A stretch of 64,000 nt of DNA. Origin: Paracoccaceae bacterium. Lineage in GTDB: Bacteria; Pseudomonadota; Alphaproteobacteria; Rhodobacterales; Rhodobacteraceae. Below are positions 27,263 through 36,438 of this stretch, in pieces. Both the position numbers and the translations under genes were made by a program. Position 1 is the first letter of the stretch. Each line of letters opens with the position of its first letter. Below the pieces are notes generated by a model. It saw nothing but the letters and a program-made list of their open reading frames with translations. It did no database searches and was not told where the DNA came from. The stretch covers positions 1 to 64,000 of the forward strand of contig JANSYF010000005.1 in NCBI GenBank assembly GCA_024742575.1, in the 5' to 3' direction.

Positions 27263-29044
27263 TCAGATTGGCGCGCAGGCCTGTGTCAGCCAGATAGACA
27301 CATCACCTTCAACCAACGGCCCGATCCGCGCCAGAACCTCTGCGTGATAGGCGTTGAGCCAATTGCGTTCAGTCTCTGTCAGAAGGCCCGTGTCGATCAG
27401 CCGCGAGTCGATGGGCACATGGGTCAACGTCTCGAACCGGTACATCTCGGGCACCGTCTGACCGGGCAGGGCTGGGGCCTCTTCCACAACAATCAGGTTC
27501 TCGATGCGGATTCCGAACGCGCCTTCTTTATAAAAGCCCGGCTCATTCGACAGGATCATCCCCGGCATGAACGGCACAGTCCCGGTGCGGGCCAGCCGTT
27601 GCGGCCCTTCATGCACGCTAAGGTACGATCCGACGCCATGCCCGGTGCCGTGCCCATAGTCCATCCCGTGTTCCCACAGCGCCACCCGCGCCAGCGCATC
27701 CATGTCCCGCCCAGCCAAGCCTTTGGGCCAGCGCAGACGGGAAATCGCAATCATGCCCTTGAGCACCAGCGTAAACGCGCGCCGTTCTTCCTGTCCCACC
27801 GTTCCGATGGCGATGGTGCGGGTAATGTCTGTGGTGCCATCCACATATTGTCCGCCACTGTCGACCAACAGAAGCCCTTGTTCGACCCGGCGATTGGTCT
27901 TTTCCGTCACACGGTAATGCACGATAGCCCCGTTTGGACCAGCACCACAGATCGTGTCAAAGCTGATATCGCGCAGCGCATTGGTCGCGGCGCGTTCGCC
28001 TTCCAGCCGTGTTACCACGTCGATCTCGGTCAGGCTGGCTACGGGTTGTTGGTCGAGCCAGTATAGAAACCGTGCCATTGCAGCGCCGTCGCGCAGATGC
28101 GCCGCGCACGCGCCGTCCAGCTCTGCGGGAGATTTACACGCCTTTGGCAGGGCACAAGGATCCTGGGCCTCAATCATCTTCGTTCCGGCCTCGCGCAGCG
28201 TGTCGGCCACGATCACCGGGCAACTGGCCGGGTCAATCCGGACCGGACCTTCCAGCTTGGCCAAAGATGGCAGGAAATCTTCCACCGGCGCCACGTATAC
28301 GTTCGGGCCAAGGTGATCCCCCAGATGGGCCAGCTTCTCGGGGTTCATGAACAGCGTGACTCTTTCGTCCGCATGCAGCAGCGCAAAGCCAAGCGCAAAC
28401 GGCGTTCGGGGCAGATCATCCCCACGGATGTTCAAAAGCCAGCAAACGCTGTCTGGCAGGGTCAGAACGGCACTGCGCGCAGGGCCAAGCGTTGCTGCCA
28501 GCCGCGCAATCTTAGCGCTATGCGGGTTCCCGGCTAGGTCCACTGGCTGCGCAAAGGCATGGCGCGCGGGTGGATCAGGCTGATCTTCCCAGATGCGATC
28601 CACAAGGTTTTCCGTCCGTTGCAATGTCACACCGGAGGCCCCGGCTTCCAGTTCCCGGATCTGCGCCACGGTGTGTAACCATGGATCAAAGCCCACAATG
28701 CCGTCCGGCGCGACATGCTCTGTCAGCCAGTCGCCCAGCGTCACCTCGGGCCAATGCACCGGCGTGAATACATCTGCTACCTGCGCGCGGACCTGCACCC
28801 GGTAGCGACCATCGATGAACACGCCTGCCTTGTCCTGCAACGCCACGCAAAACCCGGCTGATCCTGTAAAACCGGTCAGCCATGCCAAACGGCTGTCCCG
28901 CTCGGCCACGTATTCGCCCTGATGCGCATCGGCGCGGGGAATGATGAAACCGTCCACACCCGCAGACACCATTTCGCTGCGCAAAGCCGCAAGCCGCGGA
29001 GGGCCCTGTTCGGGAGACGAGGTTTCGAAAAAGCGCTGGAACAT
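27263..29044 (-). CDS. pepP: Xaa-Pro aminopeptidase (M24B family)
   Basis: Cleaves the N-terminal residue before proline; a cytoplasmic dinuclear-metal peptidase. 593 aa, the long three-domain form (two creatinase-like N-domains to about residue 300, then the pita-bread domain). Metal ligands are visible in VDSGGQYVDGTTDITRT (two Asp), GTGHGVGSYLSVHEGP (His), NEPGFYKEGAFGIRIENL (two Glu). GAGAGG precedes the ATG. No signal peptide. The gene symbol follows the family; the long form is also called aminopeptidase P type 1. Confidence 0.9.
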   Translation of the reverse strand: MFQRFFETSSPEQGPPRLAALRSEMVSAGVDGFIIPRADAHQGEYVAERDSRLAWLTGFTGSAGFCVALQDKAGVFIDGRYRVQVRAQVADVFTPVHWPEVTLGDWLTEHVAPDGIVGFDPWLHTVAQIRELEAGASGVTLQRTENLVDRIWEDQPDPPARHAFAQPVDLAGNPHSAKIARLAATLGPARSAVLTLPDSVCWLLNIRGDDLPRTPFALGFALLHADERVTLFMNPEKLAHLGDHLGPNVYVAPVEDFLPSLAKLEGPVRIDPASCPVIVADTLREAGTKMIEAQDPCALPKACKSPAELDGACAAHLRDGAAMARFLYWLDQQPVASLTEIDVVTRLEGERAATNALRDISFDTICGAGPNGAIVHYRVTEKTNRRVEQGLLLVDSGGQYVDGTTDITRTIAIGTVGQEERRAFTLVLKGMIAISRLRWPKGLAGRDMDALARVALWEHGMDYGHGTGHGVGSYLSVHEGPQRLARTGTVPFMPGMILSNEPGFYKEGAFGIRIENLIVVEEAPALPGQTVPEMYRFETLTHVPIDSRLIDTGLLTETERNWLNAYHAEVLARIGPLVEGDVSIWLTQACAPI

Positions 29045-29121
29045 GATACGGCCTCTCTTCGATATGTCGCGAGCGAACCCGGAATGACACGCAATGGCAA
29101 GCCCCGCTTCACCCGTTCAGG

Positions 29122-29183
29122 GGGGGATATGCCCCCAGCTTCTTCTTTTTACAAATATGCAAATCGCGGCCCGCAGGGCCGCG
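29122..29183. repeat. Stem-loops between cobT and pepP
   Basis: In the 174 bp gap there are two stem-loops: GGGGG-atatg-CCCCC (29122-29136) and CGCGGCCC-gca-GGGCCGCG (29165-29183). The second lies about 35 bp downstream of the cobT stop on the minus strand and could end that transcript. The first belongs to the GGGG-CATA-CCCC hairpin group seen elsewhere in the window. Confidence 0.55.
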
Positions 29184-29218
29184 CCAATTGGACCGGCTCG
29201 GCCAGTCCGAAACCAAAA

Positions 29219-31096
29219 TCAACTTGCGCGTTTGATACCCATAAGCCGCGCCCGTGCCCGCGGATCGCTGTCAAACAGCGACGCCAGTTGTTCTGTCATC
29301 GCCCCGGCCAATTGTTCTACATCGGTGATCGTCACCGCGCGTTCGTAATAGCGCGTCACGTCATGGCCGATTCCGATGGCCAGCAACTCCACCTGCTTGC
29401 GCCGTTCCACCATTGCGATCACGTCCCGCAAGTGCTTCTCAAGGTAATTGGCTGGGTTCACCGACAACGTACTGTCATCCACGGGTGCGCCATCCGAAAT
29501 CACCATCAGAATTTTGCGTGCCTCAGAGCGGTGCAGCATCCGCCGATGCGCCCATTCAAGTGCTTCACCATCGATGTTTTCCTTAAGCAGCCCTTCTTTC
29601 ATCATCAAACCCAGATTGGATCGGGTCCGCCGCCAAGGCGCATCAGCGCTCTTGTAAATGATGTGGCGTAGATCGTTCAGGCGACCGGGTTGCTGTTCGC
29701 GTCCATCGTTCAACCATTTTTCGCGCGCCTGTCCGCCTTTCCAAGCCCGCGTGGTAAAGCCAAGGATCTCGACCTTGACCGAACACCGCTCCAACGTCCG
29801 TGCCAGAACATCAGCGCAGATCGCCGCGATGGAGATCGGGCGGCCCCGCATGGATCCGGAATTGTCCAGAAGCAGTGTCACAACCGTATCACGGAATTCG
29901 GTGTCTTTCTCGACCTTGAAAGACAGCGGTGTCGTTGGGTTCGCAACAACGCGTGCCAGACGACCGGCATCCAAAATGCCTTCTTCCAGATCAAACTCCC
30001 AAGACCGGTTTTGCTGCGCCTGCAAGCGGCGCTGAAGCTTGTTGGCCAAGCGACTGACCGCGCCCTTCAGCGGCTCCAACTGCTGGTCCAGATAGGCCCT
30101 CAACCGCTCCAGCTCGATCGGCTCCGCAAGGTCTTCCGCCAGTATTTCCTCGTCATGGGTCGAATCGAATACTTTGTAATCGGGGTCCGCTTCCGAGATC
30201 GGGGCAGGGGGCGGTGGTTCCAACGGCGCTTCGCCCTCGGGCATCTCGGTTTCGTCGCTCATCTCCTGATCGGCCATCTCGTCCATGGACACCTGCGCCT
30301 GGCTGGGGTCCTGGGTTTCATCCTGACTCGATTCGGGGTTTGCTTCGGCGTCTTCGCTGTCGTCTTCGTCCTGACCGGTGCTGTCGGGTTCTTGTTCGTC
30401 GTCGCTGCCCTCTTCGGCTTGATCCTGCGCGTCTTCGTCCAACTCGTCAGGATCGTCGCCCAACTGATCACCATAACCCAGATCGGTGATCACCGCGCGG
30501 GTGAAGCGGGCAAAAGCCGCCTGATCGCTCAGCACGTCCTGAAGGTTCTCCAGCGTCCCGCCTGCCTGATTTTCGATAAATCCGCGCCACAGGTCCATGA
30601 CGTTCTGCGCGCCCTCGGGCAGGTCGCGTCCAGTGGCCAGATGGCGCACCAAATACCCTGCCGCTTCGGCAAGGGGCGCGTCCGAGGCTTCCTTGACCTG
30701 ATCATAGCCGCGCCGCAGCGCTTCATGGCCGATTTTGGCGTCGATGTTACCAGCGGTGCCGGGCATGTCGCGCGCGCCCATCGCCTCGCAGCGGGCGGTC
30801 TCCATGGATTCGTAAAGTTCGCGTGCCAGATCGCCCTGAGGCGCATAGCGCGTGTGCGTTCCTGCATCGTGATAGCGACGGTACATCGCCATCGCATCGG
30901 CGGTGCCGCGCGCCAGCATCACCTCGTCGCGGGTCAAACGACGGCTGATCTGCGGCAGGCGCATCGCGTCACCGGAAATTCCGGATGGGTCAACCGAATA
31001 GCTGACTGTCAATTCCGGGTCGCGCGCCATGACCTTGGTGGCTTCGGCCAGCGCTTTCTTGAACGGATCGGCTGGGTTGTCACTCGGTTTGCTCAT
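29219..31096 (-). CDS. cobT: Cobaltochelatase subunit CobT
   Basis: Part of the ATP-dependent cobaltochelatase CobN-CobS-CobT, which inserts cobalt into hydrogenobyrinic acid a,c-diamide in the aerobic B12 pathway. 625 aa. Layout: an N-terminal helical domain; a very acidic stretch at about residues 215-300 (e.g. [19 protein letters not shown]); and a C-terminal von Willebrand A domain with the MIDAS motif [15 protein letters not shown] near residue 405, as in the ChlD subunit of magnesium chelatase. Downstream of cobS on the same strand. The large subunit CobN is not in the window. Confidence 0.93.
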   Translation of the reverse strand: MSKPSDNPADPFKKALAEATKVMARDPELTVSYSVDPSGISGDAMRLPQISRRLTRDEVMLARGTADAMAMYRRYHDAGTHTRYAPQGDLARELYESMETARCEAMGARDMPGTAGNIDAKIGHEALRRGYDQVKEASDAPLAEAAGYLVRHLATGRDLPEGAQNVMDLWRGFIENQAGGTLENLQDVLSDQAAFARFTRAVITDLGYGDQLGDDPDELDEDAQDQAEEGSDDEQEPDSTGQDEDDSEDAEANPESSQDETQDPSQAQVSMDEMADQEMSDETEMPEGEAPLEPPPPAPISEADPDYKVFDSTHDEEILAEDLAEPIELERLRAYLDQQLEPLKGAVSRLANKLQRRLQAQQNRSWEFDLEEGILDAGRLARVVANPTTPLSFKVEKDTEFRDTVVTLLLDNSGSMRGRPISIAAICADVLARTLERCSVKVEILGFTTRAWKGGQAREKWLNDGREQQPGRLNDLRHIIYKSADAPWRRTRSNLGLMMKEGLLKENIDGEALEWAHRRMLHRSEARKILMVISDGAPVDDSTLSVNPANYLEKHLRDVIAMVERRKQVELLAIGIGHDVTRYYERAVTITDVEQLAGAMTEQLASLFDSDPRARARLMGIKRAS

Positions 31097-31195
31097 GACC
31101 TGACCTTTCCACGCGGTTCGTTTGCACGCAATGCCGTCGGCCCGAAGGTGCGGCGCGTCATGCAGGCATCTTTGGGCCGAAAATACCTCGGGGGT

Positions 31196-31241
31196 CTGGG
31201 GGTGGAACCCCCAGCCTGTCGGATCGGCATCGCCGATCCGA
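31196..31241. repeat. Paired stem-loops between cobS and cobT
   Basis: TCGGATCGGC-atc-GCCGATCCGA (31219-31241, 10 bp arms) begins 7 bp after the cobS stop, followed on the minus strand by CTGGGGG-ttcca-CCCCCAG (31196-31214) and CCCCCGAGGTATTTT. The last motif is familiar from gene ends across Rhodobacteraceae. No T-run on a strong stem, so termination may be only partial. Confidence 0.6.
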
Positions 31242-31247
31242 TACTCA

Positions 31248-32234
31248 TCAACCCAAGCTCAGGGAGGCCGCGCTCTCGGGCAGTTCTTCGTCAAAGCAAC
31301 GCTGGTAGAATTCGGCTACAGTCTGACGTTCGAGTTCATCGCATTTGTTCAGGAAAGATACGCGGAACGCATATCCCACATCGCGGAAAATCTCGGCGTT
31401 CTGCGCCCAAGCGATCACGGTCCGCGGGCTCATCACGGTCGACAAATCGCCTGACATGAATGCTGCGCGCGAAAGATCCGCCACGGTCACCATCTGGCGC
31501 ACGGTCTTGCGGCCCTTCTCGGTGTTGTAATGCGGTGCCTTGGACAGAACGATCGACGTTTCGGCGTCGATCGATAGATAGTTCAGCGTCGCCACCAAAG
31601 ACCAGCGGTCCATCTGACCTTGGTTGATCTGCTGGGTGCCGTGATAAAGACCAGTAGTGTCACCCAAGCCAACTGTGTTGGCGGTGGCGAAGATGCGGAA
31701 ATACTTGTGCGGGGTGATCACCTCGTTCTGGTCAAGCAGCGTCAGCTTGCCGTCAGTTTCCAGTACCCGCTGGATCACAAACATCACGTCGGCACGACCA
31801 GCGTCGTATTCGTCGAACACAATGGCGGTCGGGTTGCGCAGCGCCCAAGGGAGGATGCCTTCTTGGAATTGGGTGACTTGTTTGCCATCCACCAGTTTGA
31901 TCGCATCCTTACCGATCAGATCGATCCGGCTGATGTGGCTGTCAAGATTGACGCGCACGCAGGGCCAGTTCAGTCGCGCGGAAATCTGTTCGATATGGGT
32001 CGACTTGCCTGTGCCGTGATAGCCTTGGATCATCACGCGACGGTTGTTGCGGAACCCAGCTAGAATCGCCAGCGACGTGTCTGGGTCGAATTTGTAGGTG
32101 CTGTCGATGTCCGGCACGCGGTCCGTGCGCTCTGGAAAGCCATGGACAACCATGTCCGTATCAATGCCAAACACCTCGCGTACGGAAATTTCTTCTGTCG
32201 GTTTGGCGTTGATGTCGATCGTCCCGTCGGCCAT
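31248..32234 (-). CDS. cobS: Cobaltochelatase subunit CobS
   Basis: The AAA+ ATPase subunit of aerobic cobaltochelatase, acting with CobT downstream. 328 aa from the ATG at 32234 ([15 protein letters not shown]), which has GAAGGA upstream and gives the family length; the track's start at 32282 has no ribosome site. Walker [15 protein letters not shown] lies near residue 83, Walker [12 protein letters not shown] near residue 140, and a sensor region [20 protein letters not shown] follows. The gene is divergent from the ECF sigma factor gene. Confidence 0.94.
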   Translation of the reverse strand: MADGTIDINAKPTEEISVREVFGIDTDMVVHGFPERTDRVPDIDSTYKFDPDTSLAILAGFRNNRRVMIQGYHGTGKSTHIEQISARLNWPCVRVNLDSHISRIDLIGKDAIKLVDGKQVTQFQEGILPWALRNPTAIVFDEYDAGRADVMFVIQRVLETDGKLTLLDQNEVITPHKYFRIFATANTVGLGDTTGLYHGTQQINQGQMDRWSLVATLNYLSIDAETSIVLSKAPHYNTEKGRKTVRQMVTVADLSRAAFMSGDLSTVMSPRTVIAWAQNAEIFRDVGYAFRVSFLNKCDELERQTVAEFYQRCFDEELPESAASLSLG

Positions 32235-32323
32235 GTTGCGGACATCCTTCTCAGCTTGGGTTTTGCCTGTGTGGTGCAACATAATGGCGGGAGGAGCAAG
32301 GGAAAGGGCATGGGAATTCGTTC

Positions 32324-32866
32324 ATGACGCCGCAAGAAGAGGTGGAAAACCTCATTGCCCGGGTGGCGATGGGCGACCGTGCCGCGTTCAACCGTCTTTA
32401 TGACAGGACGTCTGCGAAACTTTTTGGCGTTTGCCTGCGTGTGTTGAATGATCGCGTAGAAGCCGAGGAGGTGTTGCAGGACGTGTTCGTAACGGTGTGG
32501 AACAAAGCCGACAGCTACAAGGTCAACGGGTATTCCCCGATGACGTGGCTCATCACGATCACCCGCAACCGCGCGGTGGATCGTCGGCGTGCGATGAAGC
32601 TTCCCCCCGTGCCGATCGAAACCGCCGACCTGATGCCCGACAGCAAACCCGGACCCGAAGCCAGCGCCGTCGCCGCCTCTGAGGCACGTCAGATTACGGC
32701 CTGCCTAGACGAATTGCCCCGCGCGCGTGCGCATTTGGTGCGCCGGGCCTATCTCGAAGGCGACAGCTATGCGGACCTTGCGCAAGCGACGGGGATTAAC
32801 CTGAACACCATTCGCACATGGCTGCGCCGCAGCCTGATGGCCCTGCGGGAGTGTTTGAGCAGATGA
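32324..32866 (+). CDS. ECF sigma factor (RskA-associated type)
   Basis: 180 aa, two conserved sigma regions only. Region 2 (about residues 10-85) has YDRTSAKLFGVCLRVLNDRVEAEEVLQDVFVTVWNKA, quoted in part, and MTWLITITRNRAVDRRR. Region 4 (about 125-178) has LDELPRARAHLVRRAYLEGDSYADLAQATG and NTIRTWLRRSLMALRECL, the -35 recognition helix. The gene overlaps its neighbour's start (ATGA); that neighbour is an RskA-like anti-sigma factor, its expected partner. Membrane or oxidative stress is a likely signal given the fasciclin and MsrB genes downstream. Confidence 0.92.
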   Translation: MTPQEEVENLIARVAMGDRAAFNRLYDRTSAKLFGVCLRVLNDRVEAEEVLQDVFVTVWNKADSYKVNGYSPMTWLITITRNRAVDRRRAMKLPPVPIETADLMPDSKPGPEASAVAASEARQITACLDELPRARAHLVRRAYLEGDSYADLAQATGINLNTIRTWLRRSLMALRECLSR

Positions 32867-33576
32867 GCGATCAGACCCTCCCCCCCGATGGCCCTGAAGA
32901 GGACGAAGACCGCGTTCTGGCTGCAGAATACGCGCTGGGATTGCTTACCGACAAGGAACGCGCCCTGTTCGAAGCACAGCTTGAAACGGATGCCGGCCTG
33001 CGCGCCGAAGTCGTTGCATGGGATGAACACTTCGCGACCGTCATCATGGACGAGGTCGAAGAGGTGGCCCCGTCACCGCAGGTCACCAAGCGTTTGCAGG
33101 CGATTCTATTCAAACGCGAGAAACAATCATTTTGGCAGCACATCTGGCCTTATGGCTTGGGCGGTTTGGCGGCTGCGCTGGTCCTTTGGCTGGCAATCAA
33201 CACGGGGATCATTAACCCGGAAGAACAGGCCTTGCGCTCTGACCTAGTTGCCGAACTGGCCCCAACTGCTGACGGGGAAGGCCTTGTTATCCGCGCCAAT
33301 GTGGACACAGAACGCGGAGCCGTTCAGGTAGTCCTCTCCGCGGGCACTCCACCAGAGGATCGCGTGTTCGAGCTTTGGCTGATCGCAGGCGACTCAGCGC
33401 CCGTGTCGCTCGGCCTGCTGGATGAGAGCGAAAGTACGATCATCGACCTGCCGCCGGACGTGCTGGCCGTGCTGCCCGGTGCGCTGCTTGCGATTTCGGA
33501 TGAACCTCCCGGGGGGTCGCCGACAGGTGCGCCCACAGGTGCAGTGCGCGCTGCTGGCTCGCTCTCGTCCTCGTGA
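32863..33576 (+). CDS. RskA-family membrane anti-sigma factor
   Basis: 237 aa from the ATG at 32863 within the sigma factor stop; the track's 32818 start lies inside the sigma gene. The cytoplasmic N-terminus holds the sigma-binding helices (AEYALGLLTDKERALFEAQL). One transmembrane helix lies at about residues 98-117 (IWPYGLGGLAAALVLWLAI). The periplasmic RskA domain follows, with VQVVLSAGTPPEDRVFELWLI and VSLGLLDESES. It should hold the sigma factor inactive until processed by intramembrane proteolysis, as known for RskA/SigK. Confidence 0.9.
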   Translation: MSDQTLPPDGPEEDEDRVLAAEYALGLLTDKERALFEAQLETDAGLRAEVVAWDEHFATVIMDEVEEVAPSPQVTKRLQAILFKREKQSFWQHIWPYGLGGLAAALVLWLAINTGIINPEEQALRSDLVAELAPTADGEGLVIRANVDTERGAVQVVLSAGTPPEDRVFELWLIAGDSAPVSLGLLDESESTIIDLPPDVLAVLPGALLAISDEPPGGSPTGAPTGAVRAAGSLSSS

Positions 33577-33671
33577 TCGACTTGTGATCGCCCATCTGAA
33601 ACGCAGGTGATGTGACGCCCGTGTCTACGTCCGACCCGCCGGAAAGCCGGTGGGAAAAACTGGAGGACGAT

Positions 33672-34241
33672 ATGACACTCAAGACTATGATCACCGCCGC
33701 TGTGGCAGCTACCGTTTTGACCGGCGCAGCCTTTGCCGAAAGCCATGCTGGCACCGACAATCCGATGGTGGGCGGCGCTGCGATGTTCCCAGACATGAAC
33801 ATCGTCGAAAATGCCGTGAATTCCGCCGATCACACCACTCTTGTCGCCGCAGTCAAGGCCGCGGGCCTAGTTGACACCCTGATGGGCGACGGCCCGTTCA
33901 CCGTGTTTGCGCCGACCAATGCGGCCTTTGACATGATTTCAGACGAGTCACTGAATGCATTGCTTCAGCCCAAGGCCAAGGCGCAGTTGACGCAAATCCT
34001 GACCTGCCATGTGGTTGCTGCCAACGCGATGTCAGATGCCATCGCGGGCATGATCGCGGATGATGGCGGAATGCACCCGGTGGAAACCGTGGGTGGCTGC
34101 ACCCTGCAGGCCAAGATGGTTGGCTCCAAGATCACCCTCACGGACGAAAACGGTCGTGAAGCCACCGTCACGATTGCCGATGTGCGGCAGTCGAACGGCG
34201 TAATTCACGTGATCGACCGGGTGCTTTTGCCGGCTCAGTAA
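33672..34241 (+). CDS. Secreted fasciclin-domain protein
   Basis: 189 aa with a signal peptide (residues 1-23, MITAAVAATVLTGAAFAES) and one fasciclin (FAS1) domain: the H1 box VDTLMGDGPFTVFAPTNAAFDMI and the H2-like NGVIHVIDRVLLP at the end, quoted in part. FAS1 domains mediate adhesion or binding of small ligands outside the cell. ATG 33672 lies 5 bases after GGAGG; the track's 33612 start would place the signal peptide internally. It follows the ECF/RskA pair by 95 bp and is a likely target of that sigma factor. Confidence 0.9.
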   Translation: MTLKTMITAAVAATVLTGAAFAESHAGTDNPMVGGAAMFPDMNIVENAVNSADHTTLVAAVKAAGLVDTLMGDGPFTVFAPTNAAFDMISDESLNALLQPKAKAQLTQILTCHVVAANAMSDAIAGMIADDGGMHPVETVGGCTLQAKMVGSKITLTDENGREATVTIADVRQSNGVIHVIDRVLLPAQ

Positions 34242-34349
34242 CCCTTTCAACCCCATCCTAGGGGTGAAGAGATCGCGCAAAAGTGTGTGCCCCGGTCTTG
34301 CGTGTTGGCGGGCTGGGGCACCATGTTCAATTAAGTGAAGGAGGACACG

Positions 34350-34823
34350 ATGTTGAGACGACATTTCCTGCAGACCGCCGCTGCCGCACTGGGCCTTGGA
34401 GCTTTGGCAAAAGGATCGGGTGCAGCCGAGGGTACGTTTGAAATCACCCGCTCCAATTCCGAATGGAAAGCCATGCTGAATTCTCTGGAGTACCGCGTGA
34501 TGCGTGAAGAGGGCACGGAACGTGCGTTCTCATCTCCGCTGAACGACGAGAAACGCGCTGGCATGTTCCATTGCAAAGGGTGCGATCTGGCGCTTTATGC
34601 CTCCGAGCACAAGTACGACAGCGGCACAGGTTGGCCCAGTTTCTGGCAGGCACAGGGCAAGGCCATCGGGACCAAGGCTGATCGGGCTCTGTTCATGGTG
34701 CGGACAGAATGTCATTGCCGCCGCTGCGGCAGTCATTTGGGGCATATCTTCGATGATGGTCCGCAGCCGACAGGCAAGCGGCACTGTATCAACGGTGTCA
34801 GCCTGACGTTCCGCGCCGCATAA
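34350..34823 (+). CDS. msrB: Exported peptide-methionine (R)-S-oxide reductase
   Basis: Reduces methionine-R-sulfoxide in proteins. 157 aa. The N-terminus LRRHFLQTAAAALGLGALA looks like a Tat signal, placing the enzyme in the periplasm. The MsrB domain has two zinc CxxC pairs (MFHCKGCDLALY and ECHCRRCGSHLGH), the GTGWPSFW substrate motif, and the catalytic cysteine in RHCINGVSL, where RYCIN-S is more usual. GGAGG precedes ATG 34350. Oxidised-protein repair fits the neighbouring sigma/anti-sigma/fasciclin genes, though a 108 bp gap with two possible hairpins separates them. Confidence 0.92.
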   Translation: MLRRHFLQTAAAALGLGALAKGSGAAEGTFEITRSNSEWKAMLNSLEYRVMREEGTERAFSSPLNDEKRAGMFHCKGCDLALYASEHKYDSGTGWPSFWQAQGKAIGTKADRALFMVRTECHCRRCGSHLGHIFDDGPQPTGKRHCINGVSLTFRAA

Positions 34824-34835
34824 TCCGGTATCGGG

Positions 34836-36032
34836 TTATGCGCCTTTCGCGCCTAGCCCAAGTTGCATAAGCGTCTTGCGCACCGGCGTCAGCGTATAAA
34901 GCGCGTCCAATCCCTTGGCTCGGATGTCGCGCAGGGGTTGCGCGCTGAGCATCGAGGTCCGGTTGAGCAGCGTGATTCCCGCCACCCGCGACCGGATGTC
35001 GACGATGCGCTTCTGGTGATAGGTGTCCAGCATCTTGCGATCGCCGATGTCTTGGCCTGCCTGTCGGGCCAGATCGCGCAAGACGCTTAGGTCCTTAAGG
35101 CTCATATTCAGGCCCTGCGCCCCAATAGGCGGCACCACATGAGCTGCCTCTGCCACAAGCGCGATCCGTTCGCCGCTAAGGCGATCCGCGTGTTGGCTGA
35201 TGATAGGCCAGATCGTGCGGCGTGACGCCAGCTCAAGCGGCCCGAACAGGCTGCATGACCGTGCGGTCATTGCCTCTTCGAACGCGTTGGTGCCTAGCGC
35301 CATCAGCGCTTCCGCCTTTGGGCCTTCCTCCATCCAGACGATCGCAGAAGACGGTCGTCCGTCGCGATCGGGCAGGGGAACAAAGGTAAAGGGGCCTCCG
35401 GTGCGGTGAATTTCGGTCGACACATTGCCATGCGGGATTGGATGAGTGACGGCAAAGGCAAGCGCCTTTTGGCCAAAGCGCGTGGTCTGGACGTCGATTC
35501 CCACCGCGTTACGCATGGGCGAGTTGCGCCCGTCCGCCGCAATCACCAGCTTGCAGCGCACCTTGGTACCATCGCTCAGCCCGACACGAGCTTCAGCCTC
35601 GCGCGTGAACAGCGACGTGGTGCCGACCCCGGCGCGAAATGTGACCGTTTCAAGCCCGTCCAAATGCGCCACGAATTCCCGACGCAGCAGCCAATTCGGC
35701 AAGTTCCACCCAAACGGCAGGTCCGAAATGTCGGACGCGTTGAATTCTTTGGTCACGCGCGCTGTAGGCTCTTCGCCACCGGCATCGACGATCCGCATCA
35801 CCTGCAAGGGCATCGCATGGTCCGCCAGTCGCGCCCAAAGCCCGATTTCATCCAAAAACGCCTGAGCGGGCTGCAGAAACGCGGTCGTCCGCAGGTCGGC
35901 CCCTTCCGCATCGCGGTCAGTGACCGGTGGTGCAGGATCAAGGCAAAGAACCGAATAGCCATCCGAACCAAAGGCTGCCGCGGCTGCCAATCCGGCGATT
36001 CCGCCACCTGATACAACGATGTCGTAAGTCAT
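34836..36032 (-). CDS. UbiH/UbiF/COQ6-family FAD-dependent hydroxylase
   Basis: Probably a ring hydroxylase of ubiquinone synthesis, acting at the inner membrane. 398 aa. FAD motif IVVSGGGIAGLAAAAAFGSDGYSV at the N-terminus, the CKLVIAADGRNSPMRNAVGI block (DG motif) near residue 155, and the second FAD motif ERIALVAEAAHVVPPIGAQGLNMSLKD near residue 290, where the usual GDAAH is AEAAH. Which ring position it hydroxylates cannot be told from sequence. GAAAGG precedes the ATG. It is convergent with msrB, with a 12 bp gap. Confidence 0.88.
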   Translation of the reverse strand: MTYDIVVSGGGIAGLAAAAAFGSDGYSVLCLDPAPPVTDRDAEGADLRTTAFLQPAQAFLDEIGLWARLADHAMPLQVMRIVDAGGEEPTARVTKEFNASDISDLPFGWNLPNWLLRREFVAHLDGLETVTFRAGVGTTSLFTREAEARVGLSDGTKVRCKLVIAADGRNSPMRNAVGIDVQTTRFGQKALAFAVTHPIPHGNVSTEIHRTGGPFTFVPLPDRDGRPSSAIVWMEEGPKAEALMALGTNAFEEAMTARSCSLFGPLELASRRTIWPIISQHADRLSGERIALVAEAAHVVPPIGAQGLNMSLKDLSVLRDLARQAGQDIGDRKMLDTYHQKRIVDIRSRVAGITLLNRTSMLSAQPLRDIRAKGLDALYTLTPVRKTLMQLGLGAKGA

Positions 36033-36104
36033 GGCGTGGCCTTTCGGTTTGGGTGTCGGTTCTCTTATACGCAGGGCGTGTCCGATGTGCGATGCGTCAG
36101 GGCG

Positions 36105-36350
36105 CTATTTTCCAACGGTGATCAGGATCAACAGAGCCATCACCACAGGCACCATCGCTAGTGCGGTCATGGTCAATGCAACAACACCCCATGTCTTAAC
36201 CGCAAGCACCAGAAGGGTCAGCAGCGCGACAAGGAGGTAGTAAATCGTGTCCGGTCCACCTTCCTTAAGATCGCGGGCGATCCAGCCGAACACCGGAATG
36301 GAATAGAATGGGCTGCGGCTCTGCGCGAGTGTTGGTTCGGAAACGGACAT
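36105..36350 (-). CDS. Small membrane protein of unknown function
   Basis: 81 aa from the ATG at 36350 (GAGGGA upstream); the track's longer start is unsupported. A soluble N-terminus (SVSEPTLAQSRSPFYSIPVFGWIARDLKEGG) is followed by two closely spaced transmembrane helices at about residues 39-56 and 58-78. I do not recognise a named family. The pattern of a short soluble region followed by a helical hairpin suggests a small integral membrane subunit, but nothing nearby identifies a partner. Confidence 0.7.
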   Translation of the reverse strand: MSVSEPTLAQSRSPFYSIPVFGWIARDLKEGGPDTIYYLLVALLTLLVLAVKTWGVVALTMTALAMVPVVMALLILITVGK

Positions 36351-36438
36351 GTGAGATCCCTCTTTTGTGTTTGTCAGAGAGATAGGCAGCCGAAATCGCT
36401 TGAAAACTGCCAAATTGCCGCAATGCAGCAGGAACGGG

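Noticed and set aside
29690-31459. Plus-strand ORF of 589 aa over cobT-cobS
   Set aside because: It is the antisense shadow of cobT and the end of cobS, both of which have clear motifs; it crosses two stem-loops and has no recognisable domain.
34250-34321. Hairpins between the fasciclin gene and msrB (ACCCC/GGGGT and GTGCCCC/GGGGCAC)
   Set aside because: Short or widely spaced arms and no T-run; too weak to list as terminators or regulatory sites.
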